64,000 nucleotides of DNA from Spirilliplanes yamanashiensis. Lineage in GTDB: Bacteria > Actinomycetota > Actinomycetes > Mycobacteriales > Micromonosporaceae. Both the position numbers and the translations under genes were made by a program. Shown here piece after piece: positions 18,501 to 23,995 of the stretch (position 1 is the first letter of the stretch; each line of letters opens with the position of its first letter). The notes under the pieces were generated by a model, which searched no databases, was not told the DNA's origin, and was given only the letters and a program-made list of their open reading frames with translations. The stretch covers positions 238,081 to 302,080 of the forward strand of contig NZ_BOOY01000003.1 of assembly GCF_016863475.1 (NCBI RefSeq). Reading direction: 5' to 3'.

Positions 18501-19387
18501 GCAAGCCCGAGGGCAAGCCGGACGCCGGCAAGTCCGACGGCAAGGGCAAGTCCGACGGCGGCGGCTCGTGCAAGACCGACAACAGCTTCGTCCCGGGCAC
18601 TCTGGTCGTCCTCGCGGATGGCTCCACCAAGCCCATCGAGGAGCTCGTCGCCGGCCAGGACGAGGTGCGCGCCACCGACCCCGAGACGGGCGTCACGGAG
18701 GCCAAGGCGGTCGAGGCGACCATCACGGGCGAAGGCGCCAAGCAGCTCGTGGACGTCGTTGTGGACACCGGTGACGGGCAGTCGGTCATCGTCGCCACGG
18801 ACAATCACCCGTTCTGGGTCGCCGACGAGAAGGCGTGGGTCGATGCCGGCGAACTGCGCGTGGGAGCGTTGCTGCGGACGGCGGCGGGCACCTACGTCCA
18901 GGTCGAGGCGGTGGATCCCCGGCCGATCGCCGAGGCCCGGGTGCACAACCTCACCGTCGAGGACACGCACACGTACTACGTCGTCGCGGGCGACACCCCG
19001 GTCCTCGTGCACAACTGCAACGGCGTGGTCTCGAGCGAGAAGACGCAGGCACAGAATCAGGCGGAGATCGACGCGCAGCCGGAGGGCTACGGCTTCACCG
19101 GCGTCTACGACACCCGCAGCGGCGCCTTCGAGATGCAACTGAGCAGCGGACCGGACGCCCTCGTCTCGCAGCGGGGCGGGCACGGCACGATCAACAACAG
19201 CAGGTTCGGCGGCAGCCGGATGACGATCGGATTCGTGGCCATCGTGCGGCAGGGCGGTCTCGAGATGCGCTGGAACTCCATCAGCGTCAACGTCCGCAAC
19301 CTCGGGACGCGAGCCGCTCCCGAGATCCATCGCGGCCCTATCATGGACGCGGTCCGGCGGGCGACCGGCAGGGAGGTGTGGGGCTGA
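12527..19387 (+). CDS. Secreted RHS protein with Hint domain and C-terminal toxin-like tip
   Basis: A 2286-residue protein from the GTG at 12527, preceded by GGAGAGGA and opening with a clear signal peptide (cleavage after ARA, residue 28). Regions in order: Pro-rich N-terminus; SpvB-like start of the shell (GFSWQYPLRVPPALAGPSP, SWIGEGFDMNVG); some 1300 residues of YD repeats; shell end at GLTHLGARQYDPSTGRFISVDP and DPSGLWWGW; a hydrophobic AAKGAKYVDEAVEAAD segment; a low-complexity Pro/Lys/Gly linker; then a pretoxin Hint domain (about 2015-2164) with NSFVPGTLV, NHPFW and the terminal VHN-C. A Ser (2020), not Cys, occupies the usual nucleophile site. The final 122 residues are the tip, with GYGFTGVYDTRSG, SQRGGHG and GSRMTIGFV; I do not recognise its fold. 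The Hint domain should release the tip by self-cleavage. The next gene starts one base after the stop. Confidence 0.92.
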   Translation: MRTGRRALTLTLAALVTATLGITGPARAEDPVDEAAREARRPKTVEMESTPVVGVPLDPPLAVEPAPEPGPVTWPAAGAATVTLPAPLKGLRALAAEGPGTQAGDLPIRIGSPAEPAPPGVPPSDGRPGAGADVPGKVRVEVLDRATAERAGVDDGLLLSVARADGRTTTGEVGLEVDYTRFGHAVGGNWADRLVVKSLPGCALTTPDRPECRVATPLPTRNNLEKRRLVADVAAPAPAPATGARALAAGRAGLLSVSAGASGSTGTFAATSLAPSGSWQHAGNSGGFSWQYPLRVPPALAGPSPQLAFTYSSASVDGRTGSTNAQPSWIGEGFDMNVGFIERSYRSCKDDGHDERGEEKYDLCWAGDKLTMSFGSRNGELVKKADNEWRLKTDDGTRIVRKTGGFNDDNNDEYFVVTTTDGTQFHFGKGKRTAEDTTNTNSSWEVPVYGDDDNEPCHGDSFKESRCKQTWRWNLDYVVDTHGNTSTYYYGTETNRYGANRDDVSVAYDRGGHLKRIEYGERKGEENDTRAPAQVVFTVAERCKGEAADCEDKDLDEDSAKRWPDVPEDQICTDEDSCEDQWSPTFFTRKRLDRVTTQVLDGADYRDVDVWGLEQSYPDPADASTAGLWLDAITHTGKGKGGDITLPKTTFQRIGLDNRVDRDGDDRLPYTKYRIRAIQSESGGIVSVNYRPAECTASEKRDPATNTKRCYPSFWSSQGTAGEKEDWFHTYVVDSVVEDDRTDDGVDKVTSYLYDKDGVAWHYDDNELTKAKKKTWSQNRGYRKVRTITGAAGSVQLETESTYLRGMDGDRKGDSTEDGYKDVAETATDGTRVADDNRLQGFLLEQRTLRGVGGPEVSGLVNTPWLSAPTATEGGDKARLTGIAKTVARTAVTGAAKPRTTSITHHYDDDHGMLDWSSDAGDTDVAGDESCTRTWYARNPGINLLTLVSRVQTVAVPCDRTPSFPADHISDVRTAYDGKDVGEAPTKGDVTRSEQLTSFSGGKAGYEKVSTSQYDRYGRLRYSWDAEDNRTETAYVPASGGPVIGMTVVNPLGHTVTSTVDPAWGLVTATTETNDQTTNLQYDGLGRLRKVWLAGRDPKNDVPDIAHDYTIRTDGPVAVTTRTLTPNDGIRVKQALYDGLLRPRQNQEASPKTGRLITSTEYDSRGLAITRVGPFHNAADPGTDLVDTGASTEGVPTRTETVYDGAGRATDEIFVVAGEEKWRTRTTYFGDRTSVDPPTGDTPVTVHTNAQGLTTKLLEYKGTEPTGEADTTVYSYDKADRLEKVKDAAGNVWSYGYDLLGRQTSAQDPDAGSLSQTFTSLDEVETSTDGRGRTLRYTYDDISRPTLLEEQTTKPDGTRSLTKLASWTYDTAKLGEGRPATSTRWVGANAYTTAVTEYDVAGRAKTNTVTIPAVENKLAGTYTASATYRIDGSPDSTTLPKAGDLPEETVRTGYNSYGLPSFLGSGTSYVRNTTYTRLGEVEQLTLGTSSASKYTWLTYAYERGTRRLHNVMVDREAVTGNDANVTYEYDAAGNTRRIADTPTTAGSKVDVQCFQYDYLRRLKEAWAQGKDGCAAAPAQSALGGPAPYWQTFGYTVSGDRETEVNHAVNATATEVRKTYHPYGVNRKPAHAVERTDVATVAGGKTVTTADTYAYDGAGNMTRRKLGANPEETYGWDAEGRLAEVKKAGTTTATFLYDAAGQRLIRRDLAGKSVTLYLGDTEIKLDTSVADVTKQKVTATRYYSFGGQAVAMRTAAGVTWLAGGQNGTAEIAINASTSAIVQRRTLPFGGVRGTAGTWPGEKGFVGGAIDAVSGLTHLGARQYDPSTGRFISVDPIIDFTDPQQLNAYTYGRNNPFAFPDPSGLWWGWSNVGHAALDIVGLIPVVGEAADVVNGVWYLAEKDYVNAGLSFASAIPLAGYAATAAKGAKYVDEAVEAADTVSDVAKTTDKASDAGKAADNVTPPATPKPNPAPKPAPPAKPKDPPKGAKDTSPGKPEGKPDAGKSDGKGKSDGGGSCKTDNSFVPGTLVVLADGSTKPIEELVAGQDEVRATDPETGVTEAKAVEATITGEGAKQLVDVVVDTGDGQSVIVATDNHPFWVADEKAWVDAGELRVGALLRTAAGTYVQVEAVDPRPIAEARVHNLTVEDTHTYYVVAGDTPVLVHNCNGVVSSEKTQAQNQAEIDAQPEGYGFTGVYDTRSGAFEMQLSSGPDALVSQRGGHGTINNSRFGGSRMTIGFVAIVRQGGLEMRWNSISVNVRNLGTRAAPEIHRGPIMDAVRRATGREVWG

Positions 19388-19388
19388 G

Positions 19389-19796
19389 ATGACGCTGACC
19401 ATCAACGGTATGCGGCTCCCCGACATCCTGGTCGAGGCCATCCGGTCCGGAACGTGGCGGGCACCGGAGCGTGCCGAGATCTACGTCGAGGTCTTCGGCG
19501 AGCCGGCGGACGTCCCGGAGTTCTACGACGAGCGCATGATGCGTCGCGAGAACGACGGCTGGGACAGCGTCTCGGTGGACGACTACGCCTGCGTGCCGCA
19601 GGAGCCGGGCAATCTCGGCGTCGACCTGGACCGGTCGGTGATCATCGCCGGGCTGGGACCGGACATGCCTGTCGTACTCGACTACCGTCAGTCGCTCGAG
19701 TCGCCGCGGGTGCTGTACCTGGCGGGGAATCATCCGCACTGGGTGGAGGTCGCCTCGGACATCGAGGACCTCTTCGACAAGCTCGGGATCCGTTGA
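19389..19796 (+). CDS. Immunity-like protein for the RHS tip
   Basis: A 135-residue acidic, soluble protein whose ATG lies one base after the RHS stop, the classic position of an immunity gene. Landmarks are a leading TLTINGMRLPDILVEAI, EFYDERMMRRENDGWDSVS and VIIAGLGPDMPVVLDYR. The last motif resembles the strand carrying Gly-Pro-Asp and Asp-Tyr-Arg in SMI1/KNR4 (SUKH) immunity proteins, so membership of that superfamily is possible but not certain. It probably binds and neutralises the 122-residue RHS tip in the cytoplasm. A paralogue of exactly the same length ends the small-gene run at 21282. A strong hairpin directly follows the stop codon. Confidence 0.8.
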   Translation: MTLTINGMRLPDILVEAIRSGTWRAPERAEIYVEVFGEPADVPEFYDERMMRRENDGWDSVSVDDYACVPQEPGNLGVDLDRSVIIAGLGPDMPVVLDYRQSLESPRVLYLAGNHPHWVEVASDIEDLFDKLGIR

Positions 19797-19799
19797 TCA

Positions 19800-19839
19800 G
19801 CGGCGGCCGGGCCTGCCTCGTGGCAGGCCCGGCCGCCGC
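19800..19839 (+). terminator. Perfect 18-bp hairpin closing the LamG-RHS-immunity operon
   Basis: Two perfectly complementary 18-base arms (19800-19817 and 19822-19839) flank the four-base loop TCGT, three bases after the immunity gene stop. There is no T-run. Such long GC hairpins act as terminators in high-GC actinobacteria. Confidence 0.8.
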
Positions 19840-19881
19840 GCGCCGGGCGGTGTCCGTGACGGCAGAACGCGAGGGTGGGCA

Positions 19882-20286
19882 GTGCTCACGAGAATCGGTT
19901 TCTTCCGCGAGTTCTTCGCGGACCACCCGGAGCTGCCGTCGATCCGGGACCACGTCCGCCCGCACCCCGCCGAGTCGGCCGGCCAGGTGGTCGCCTACCT
20001 GCGCGCCGGTCACGTCATGTCCGCCGTCATGGAGGGGATGACCGACGTCATCGACGGGCGCTCCTTCGAGGAGGGTTCCGGCTGCTCGTCGCTGCTGACC
20101 GACGGCACCTGGCTGTGGCGGCGCGACCTCGCCCACTACGTGGAGGCCCACAACGTCGAGCTGCCGGCCGCGTTCCTGCGGCAGGCCGCCCGGGGCGAGG
20201 TCCCGCCGCTGTCGGCGGACGAGCTGGCCGAGCTGGAGACGATCGAGCGCCGCGACTACGGCCCCGACTGGTGGGTCGGCCCGTGA
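19882..20286 (+). CDS. Hypothetical protein, possible immunity-type gene
   Basis: A 134-residue protein with a GTG start, the first gene after the RHS operon terminator. I do not recognise a named family. It has no signal peptide or membrane segment. Visible features are an N-terminal FFREFFADHPELPS, a short helix-rich middle, SSLLTDGTWLWRRDLAHYVEAHNVELPAAFL, and a C-terminal stretch rich in Glu ending YGPDWWVGP. Its stop overlaps the next start (GTGA). The gene belongs to a run of small, tightly packed genes that ends with a paralogue of the RHS immunity-like gene, so a spare immunity or related role is plausible but unproven. Confidence 0.6.
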   Translation: MLTRIGFFREFFADHPELPSIRDHVRPHPAESAGQVVAYLRAGHVMSAVMEGMTDVIDGRSFEEGSGCSSLLTDGTWLWRRDLAHYVEAHNVELPAAFLRQAARGEVPPLSADELAELETIERRDYGPDWWVGP

Positions 20287-20576
20287 CGCCGCCGCGCCCT
20301 GTTTCCGGGACGTCGGCGGACGCCGGTCGCGGCCTGCCGGAGTTCATGGAGGAGCTCGGCCGGCACGGCGTGACCATGCTGCTGAAGGTCGATCACGAGC
20401 GGTTCGGATCGGGGCAGCGACCGTGGACGCTGGTGCTGTCCGGTCCGGGCCTCGGTGATCTCCGAGCGCTCCATGCGGACTTCCGCACCTTCCAGGAGGC
20501 GCTGGAGTACTGCCGGGATCGGCTCCGAGGCCTGCCGGGCGAGTGGGAGTGGCTCGATGGGTACTCCTGGGGATGA
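20283..20576 (+). CDS. Small hypothetical protein in the immunity-like gene run
   Basis: A 97-residue soluble protein from the GTG at 20283, which overlaps the stop of the previous gene by four bases. Features are EFMEELGRHGVTMLLKVDHERF near the start, WTLVLSGPGL in the middle and YCRDRLRGLPGEWEWLDGYSWG at the end. No family recognised. The shape (one beta-rich core and helices, under 100 residues) fits a small immunity protein, but only the context suggests this. The following gene begins a few bases after its stop, so they are probably co-translated. Confidence 0.6.
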   Translation: MTPPRPVSGTSADAGRGLPEFMEELGRHGVTMLLKVDHERFGSGQRPWTLVLSGPGLGDLRALHADFRTFQEALEYCRDRLRGLPGEWEWLDGYSWG

Positions 20577-20583
20577 CTCCGTG

Positions 20584-21285
20584 ATGCACCGGGCCGGCGC
20601 CCCTGCCGCGCTGTCCGACCGCGCCCGCGCGTTCCTCGACCGCCGGGCCGTGCGGGCCGAGTTCGACCGCGGCCTGACGGGGGACCGGCTCCGCGAGCGG
20701 ATCGCGCGCGTCCACGGCGAGCCGGACGAGCGGATCGTCCGGCTGCTCGACCGCCTTCAGGCCGCCTACGGCGGGCTGCGGTATCCCAGCGGGTACTTCG
20801 CCACGCCGGTGGAGGTCACGCCGGTGTGCGAGCCGGAGGATCCGGACGATCCGTTGGAGATCCTCTACGCGGTGCGGACGGCGAGCCCGCTGGGCGCCTC
20901 CGTGCATCCCGACGGCGGCGTGGAGGTGGGGCTCGACGGCGCCGGGGTCGTGGAGTTTCCGTCGTTCGAGGCGTTGATCGAGTGTGAGGCGACGTTCGAC
21001 GAGGTGGCGCGGCTGCCGGTGGGCCGGCGGTGGCACGTCGAGCCTGCGGTGCTGCGCCGCGTCGTCGGCGAGCTGGACGCGGGCGGTCTGTTCGGGCTGC
21101 GGCGGCGGGTGGCGGCGTGCGGGCGCGGCGCCCACTGGTTCGTCGGGCCGGGCGCGGCGGTGTTCCTGCGGAGCACCTGGTGGGACCTGGGCTTGGGGGT
21201 GCCGCCCACGGTCGACGTGTGGGGCGGGTCGGCGGAGGTGGCCGGCGCGGTGGAGCGGCTGGCCGGCGGAGGGGGGACGCGGTGA
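20584..21285 (+). CDS. Hypothetical protein in the immunity-like gene run
   Basis: A 233-residue soluble protein from ATG 20584 (GTG 20581 is adjacent and in frame). It begins with Arg-rich helices (ALSDRARAFLDRRAVRAEF). A region follows with AAYGGLRYPSGYFATPVEVTP, ASVHPDGGVEVGLDG and FPSFEALIECEATFDEV; this combination of 'YGGLRYP' and a page of short strands resembles SUKH-like proteins that bind toxin tips. I cannot assign a family with confidence. The stop overlaps the start of the downstream immunity paralogue (GTGA), so the two genes are translationally coupled. Confidence 0.6.
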   Translation: MHRAGAPAALSDRARAFLDRRAVRAEFDRGLTGDRLRERIARVHGEPDERIVRLLDRLQAAYGGLRYPSGYFATPVEVTPVCEPEDPDDPLEILYAVRTASPLGASVHPDGGVEVGLDGAGVVEFPSFEALIECEATFDEVARLPVGRRWHVEPAVLRRVVGELDAGGLFGLRRRVAACGRGAHWFVGPGAAVFLRSTWWDLGLGVPPTVDVWGGSAEVAGAVERLAGGGGTR

Positions 21286-21689
21286 CGCTGGTGGTGAACG
21301 GCCTGCCGCTGCCGGCCGTGCTGGTCGAGGCGATCGGGGACGGAGTCTGGCGGGCGCCGGCCGGCCCGGAGGTCTACGTGCGGGTGTTCGGGGAGGAGGC
21401 CGTCGCGCCGGAGTTCTACGACGAGCGGGCGATGCGGCGGGAGAACGACGGGTGGGCGGACGTGTCCCGGGACGACTTCGCGTGCGCGCCGGGCCCCGGC
21501 GGGAACCTCGGGGTCGACCCCGTCCGGTCGGTGATCATCGCCGGGCTCGGGCCGGACATGCCGGTCGTGCTCGACTACCGGCGGTCGCCGGAGAACCCGC
21601 GGGTGCTCTACGTCAGAGGTGACCGGCCGCGGTGGGTGGAGGTGGCCGCGGACGTCGCGGAGCTTCTGGCCCGGCTGGGCCTGCGCTGA
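21282..21689 (+). CDS. Immunity-like protein, paralogue of the RHS immunity gene
   Basis: A 135-residue protein from the GTG that overlaps the previous stop. It is the same length as the protein at 19389 and shares its landmarks throughout: TLVVNGLPLPAVLVEAI, EFYDERAMRRENDGWADVS, NLGVDPVRSVIIAGLGPDMPVVLDYR, and a C-terminal WVEVAADVAELLARLGLR. The copy has more G/C at third positions than the RHS-linked one. No toxin gene precedes it, so it looks like an orphan immunity gene left by, or held against, a related RHS tip. A SUKH-type fold is possible. Confidence 0.75.
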   Translation: MTLVVNGLPLPAVLVEAIGDGVWRAPAGPEVYVRVFGEEAVAPEFYDERAMRRENDGWADVSRDDFACAPGPGGNLGVDPVRSVIIAGLGPDMPVVLDYRRSPENPRVLYVRGDRPRWVEVAADVAELLARLGLR

Positions 21690-21787
21690 CGGGGGCGGGG
21701 GCCCGGGCCGGTGAGCGGGTGTGACGTCGAATATCAGGCGGACGTCGCCGCCGCGGATCGCGGATCGCGCGTGCGAGACTGGCAGTC

Positions 21788-22738
21788 ATGAGCGACCCAC
21801 GGACCACTCCGTCGATCTTCACCCGCGGCGCGGTCGACCTCGGCGCGCTGCGCAGCGCGCCGCCCGCGCGGCCGGCCGGTCCCGCAGGCGGACCGGGCGG
21901 GCCGGGCGGCCCCGGCCCCGGCCCCGGTGCCGGCCCCGGCGCGCCGGGTGGCGCCCCGCGCGCCTCGACCATCGCGGTGATCGACGTCAACGAGGCCACG
22001 TTCCAGACCGAGGTGCTGGAGCGGTCCCTGACCACGCCGGTGCTGCTCGACCTGTGGGCCGAGTGGTGCGAGCCGTGCAAGCAGCTGTCGCCGGTGCTGG
22101 AGCGGCTCGCCGACGAGGGCGGCGGCTCCTGGATCCTCGGCAAGGTCGACGTGGACGCCAACCCGGGGCTCGCCCAGGCGCTGCGCGCGCAGAGCATCCC
22201 GATGGTCGTCGCGGTCATCGGCGGCCGGCTCGTCGAGGGCTTCACCGGGGTGCTGCCCGAGGCGCAGATCCGCCAGTACATCGACGCGGTGCTGAAGGCG
22301 GCCGGGGTGGCCGTCGCCCCGGCCGAGGACCCGCGGCTCGACAGCGCCGACGACGCGCTCATGACCGGCGACCTGGACGCGGCCGAGGAGGCGTACCGGA
22401 AGATCCTCGCGGACACGCCGAACGACGCGGCGGCCGAGTCGGGGCTGGCGCAGGTGGCGCTGTACCGCCGGGTCACCGGGGTCGACGCGGCCGGCGCGCT
22501 CGCGAAGGCCGACGCCGACCCGGACGACCTGGCGGCGCAGTTCCTGGCCGCGGACGTGCTGGTGCTGTCGGGGCAGGCGGACGACGCGTACAAGCGGCTC
22601 GTGGGCCTGGTGCGGCGCACGGCCGGCGACGACCGCGAGACGGTCCGCAAGCACCTGCTGTCGCTGTTCGCGGTGGCCGGTCCCGACGACCCCGCGGTGG
22701 CGAGCGCGAGACGCGCGCTCGCCAGCGCCCTGTTCTAG
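21788..22738 (+). CDS. Thioredoxin-like protein with C-terminal helical repeats (CnoX/YbbN type)
   Basis: A 316-residue cytoplasmic protein. Residues 1-60 are a Gly/Pro-rich disordered leader, about 62-170 a thioredoxin fold with WCEPCK (Cys94, Cys97; the usual Gly is Glu) and the cis-Pro at SIPMVV, and about 180-316 tetratricopeptide-like helices. This layout is that of CnoX/YbbN, a redox-active holdase that hands clients to GroEL or DnaK. The CxxC pair is complete, so redox activity is possible. The gene is followed 12 bases later by an arginase-family gene on the same strand and may be co-transcribed with it. Confidence 0.85.
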   Translation: MSDPRTTPSIFTRGAVDLGALRSAPPARPAGPAGGPGGPGGPGPGPGAGPGAPGGAPRASTIAVIDVNEATFQTEVLERSLTTPVLLDLWAEWCEPCKQLSPVLERLADEGGGSWILGKVDVDANPGLAQALRAQSIPMVVAVIGGRLVEGFTGVLPEAQIRQYIDAVLKAAGVAVAPAEDPRLDSADDALMTGDLDAAEEAYRKILADTPNDAAAESGLAQVALYRRVTGVDAAGALAKADADPDDLAAQFLAADVLVLSGQADDAYKRLVGLVRRTAGDDRETVRKHLLSLFAVAGPDDPAVASARRALASALF

Positions 22739-22750
22739 GCAGCGCCCGCC

Positions 22751-23995
22751 GTGCGCCGGATCGCCGTCCTCGACGCACCGTCCAATCTCGGTCTGCGCCC
22801 GCCGACCGGGACGTCGGTGCCGGGCTGCGCGAAGGCGCCCGGCGCGCTGCGGGACCGGGGGCTGATCGCCCGGCTCGGCGCCCGCGACGCGGGCTGCGTC
22901 ACCCCGCCGCGGTACGACCCGGGCGGCTGGCGGCCCGGCGACGGGGTGTGCCACGCGCCGGAGATCGCCGCGTACTCGCGGACGCTGGCCGACCGGATCG
23001 CCGCGATCATCGACGAGGGCGAGTTCCCCGTCGTGCTCGGCGGGGACTGCTCCGTCGTGCTGGGCTCCGGCCTGGCCATGCACCGCCTCGGCGAGGCGGT
23101 CGGCGGGCGGATCGGGCTGGTGTTCGTGGACGGCCACTCCGACTTCCGGCACCCGGGCAACGCGTCGTACGTCGGGGCGGCGGCGGGGGAGGACCTGGCG
23201 CTGGTGACCGGCCGCGGGCAGGCCGACCTGGCCGCGATCGAGGGCCGCCGGCCGTACTTCCGCGACATCGACGTGGTGGTGCTGGGCATCCGCGACCACG
23301 ACGAGTACCGCCTCGACCTGCAGGCGGCGGGCATCGTGACCCGGCCGGTGCCGATGCTGCGGGCCGAGGGGGCGGCGCGCAGCGCGCAGTGGGCGCGCGA
23401 GCAGCTCGTCGACTGCGCCGGCTACTGGGTGCACGTCGACGTGGACGTCCTCGACCCGGCCGTCATGCCGGCGGTGGACGCGCCGGAGCCGGGCGGCATC
23501 GCGTTCCCCGAGCTGGAGCTGCTGCTGGCCGGGCTGGTCGACACCCCGCACTGCCTGGGCGTCGAGATCACCGTGTTCGACCCGGACTACGACCCCGACG
23601 GCGCGTACGCGGCGGAGATCGCCGACACCCTGGTGGCGGGGCTGGCCCCGGTGGCCGACCCGCACCCGGACGACCACCGCCGCACCCGCCGGGCCGACGA
23701 CGAGCCGGAGACGGCGGCGGCGGAGGCCGCCGAGCCCGAGCCGGAGATCGAGCCGCAGGCTGAGGTCGAGGCCGAGCCCGAGCCGGAGCCCGAGGTCGAG
23801 CCGTGGGAGCCGACGCAGCCGCACGCCCACCACGGCGACCTGCCGTCGGACGAGCCGGGCAGCTTCGCGCTGCCGGTGGCCGAGCCGGTCCACTTCGACC
23901 TCGACCCGCCGGATGCCGAGCCCCGGCCGCACCGGCGCACGTCGGCGCTCGACGCGCTGACGATGCCGGCGCAGCGCACCGCCACCGACTCCTAG
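22751..23995 (+). CDS. Arginase/agmatinase-family protein with acidic C-terminal tail
   Basis: A 414-residue protein from a GTG start. Residues 1 to about 300 form the ureohydrolase fold. The three metal-site motifs are GGDCS (97-101), DGHSD (127-131) and DVDVLDP (230-236). Standard arginases have GGDHS and DAHxD, so a metal-ligand His is Cys here. The site may still bind Mn at other ligands, but guanidino-substrate hydrolysis is uncertain. Residues from about 310 form a long acidic Pro/Glu-rich tail (PEPEIEPQAEVEAEPEP) with His-rich spots, not seen in classic enzymes. The gene follows the CnoX-like gene and shares the bases CTAG with the stop of the convergent PBP gene. Confidence 0.78.
   Translation: MRRIAVLDAPSNLGLRPPTGTSVPGCAKAPGALRDRGLIARLGARDAGCVTPPRYDPGGWRPGDGVCHAPEIAAYSRTLADRIAAIIDEGEFPVVLGGDCSVVLGSGLAMHRLGEAVGGRIGLVFVDGHSDFRHPGNASYVGAAAGEDLALVTGRGQADLAAIEGRRPYFRDIDVVVLGIRDHDEYRLDLQAAGIVTRPVPMLRAEGAARSAQWAREQLVDCAGYWVHVDVDVLDPAVMPAVDAPEPGGIAFPELELLLAGLVDTPHCLGVEITVFDPDYDPDGAYAAEIADTLVAGLAPVADPHPDDHRRTRRADDEPETAAAEAAEPEPEIEPQAEVEAEPEPEPEVEPWEPTQPHAHHGDLPSDEPGSFALPVAEPVHFDLDPPDAEPRPHRRTSALDALTMPAQRTATDS

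Noticed and set aside
12332..19441. A 2369-codon open frame on the minus strand opposite the RHS gene
   Set aside because: Composed mainly of Arg, Gly, Val and Ala with no domain. It is the shadow of a GC-rich real gene with strong third-base bias.
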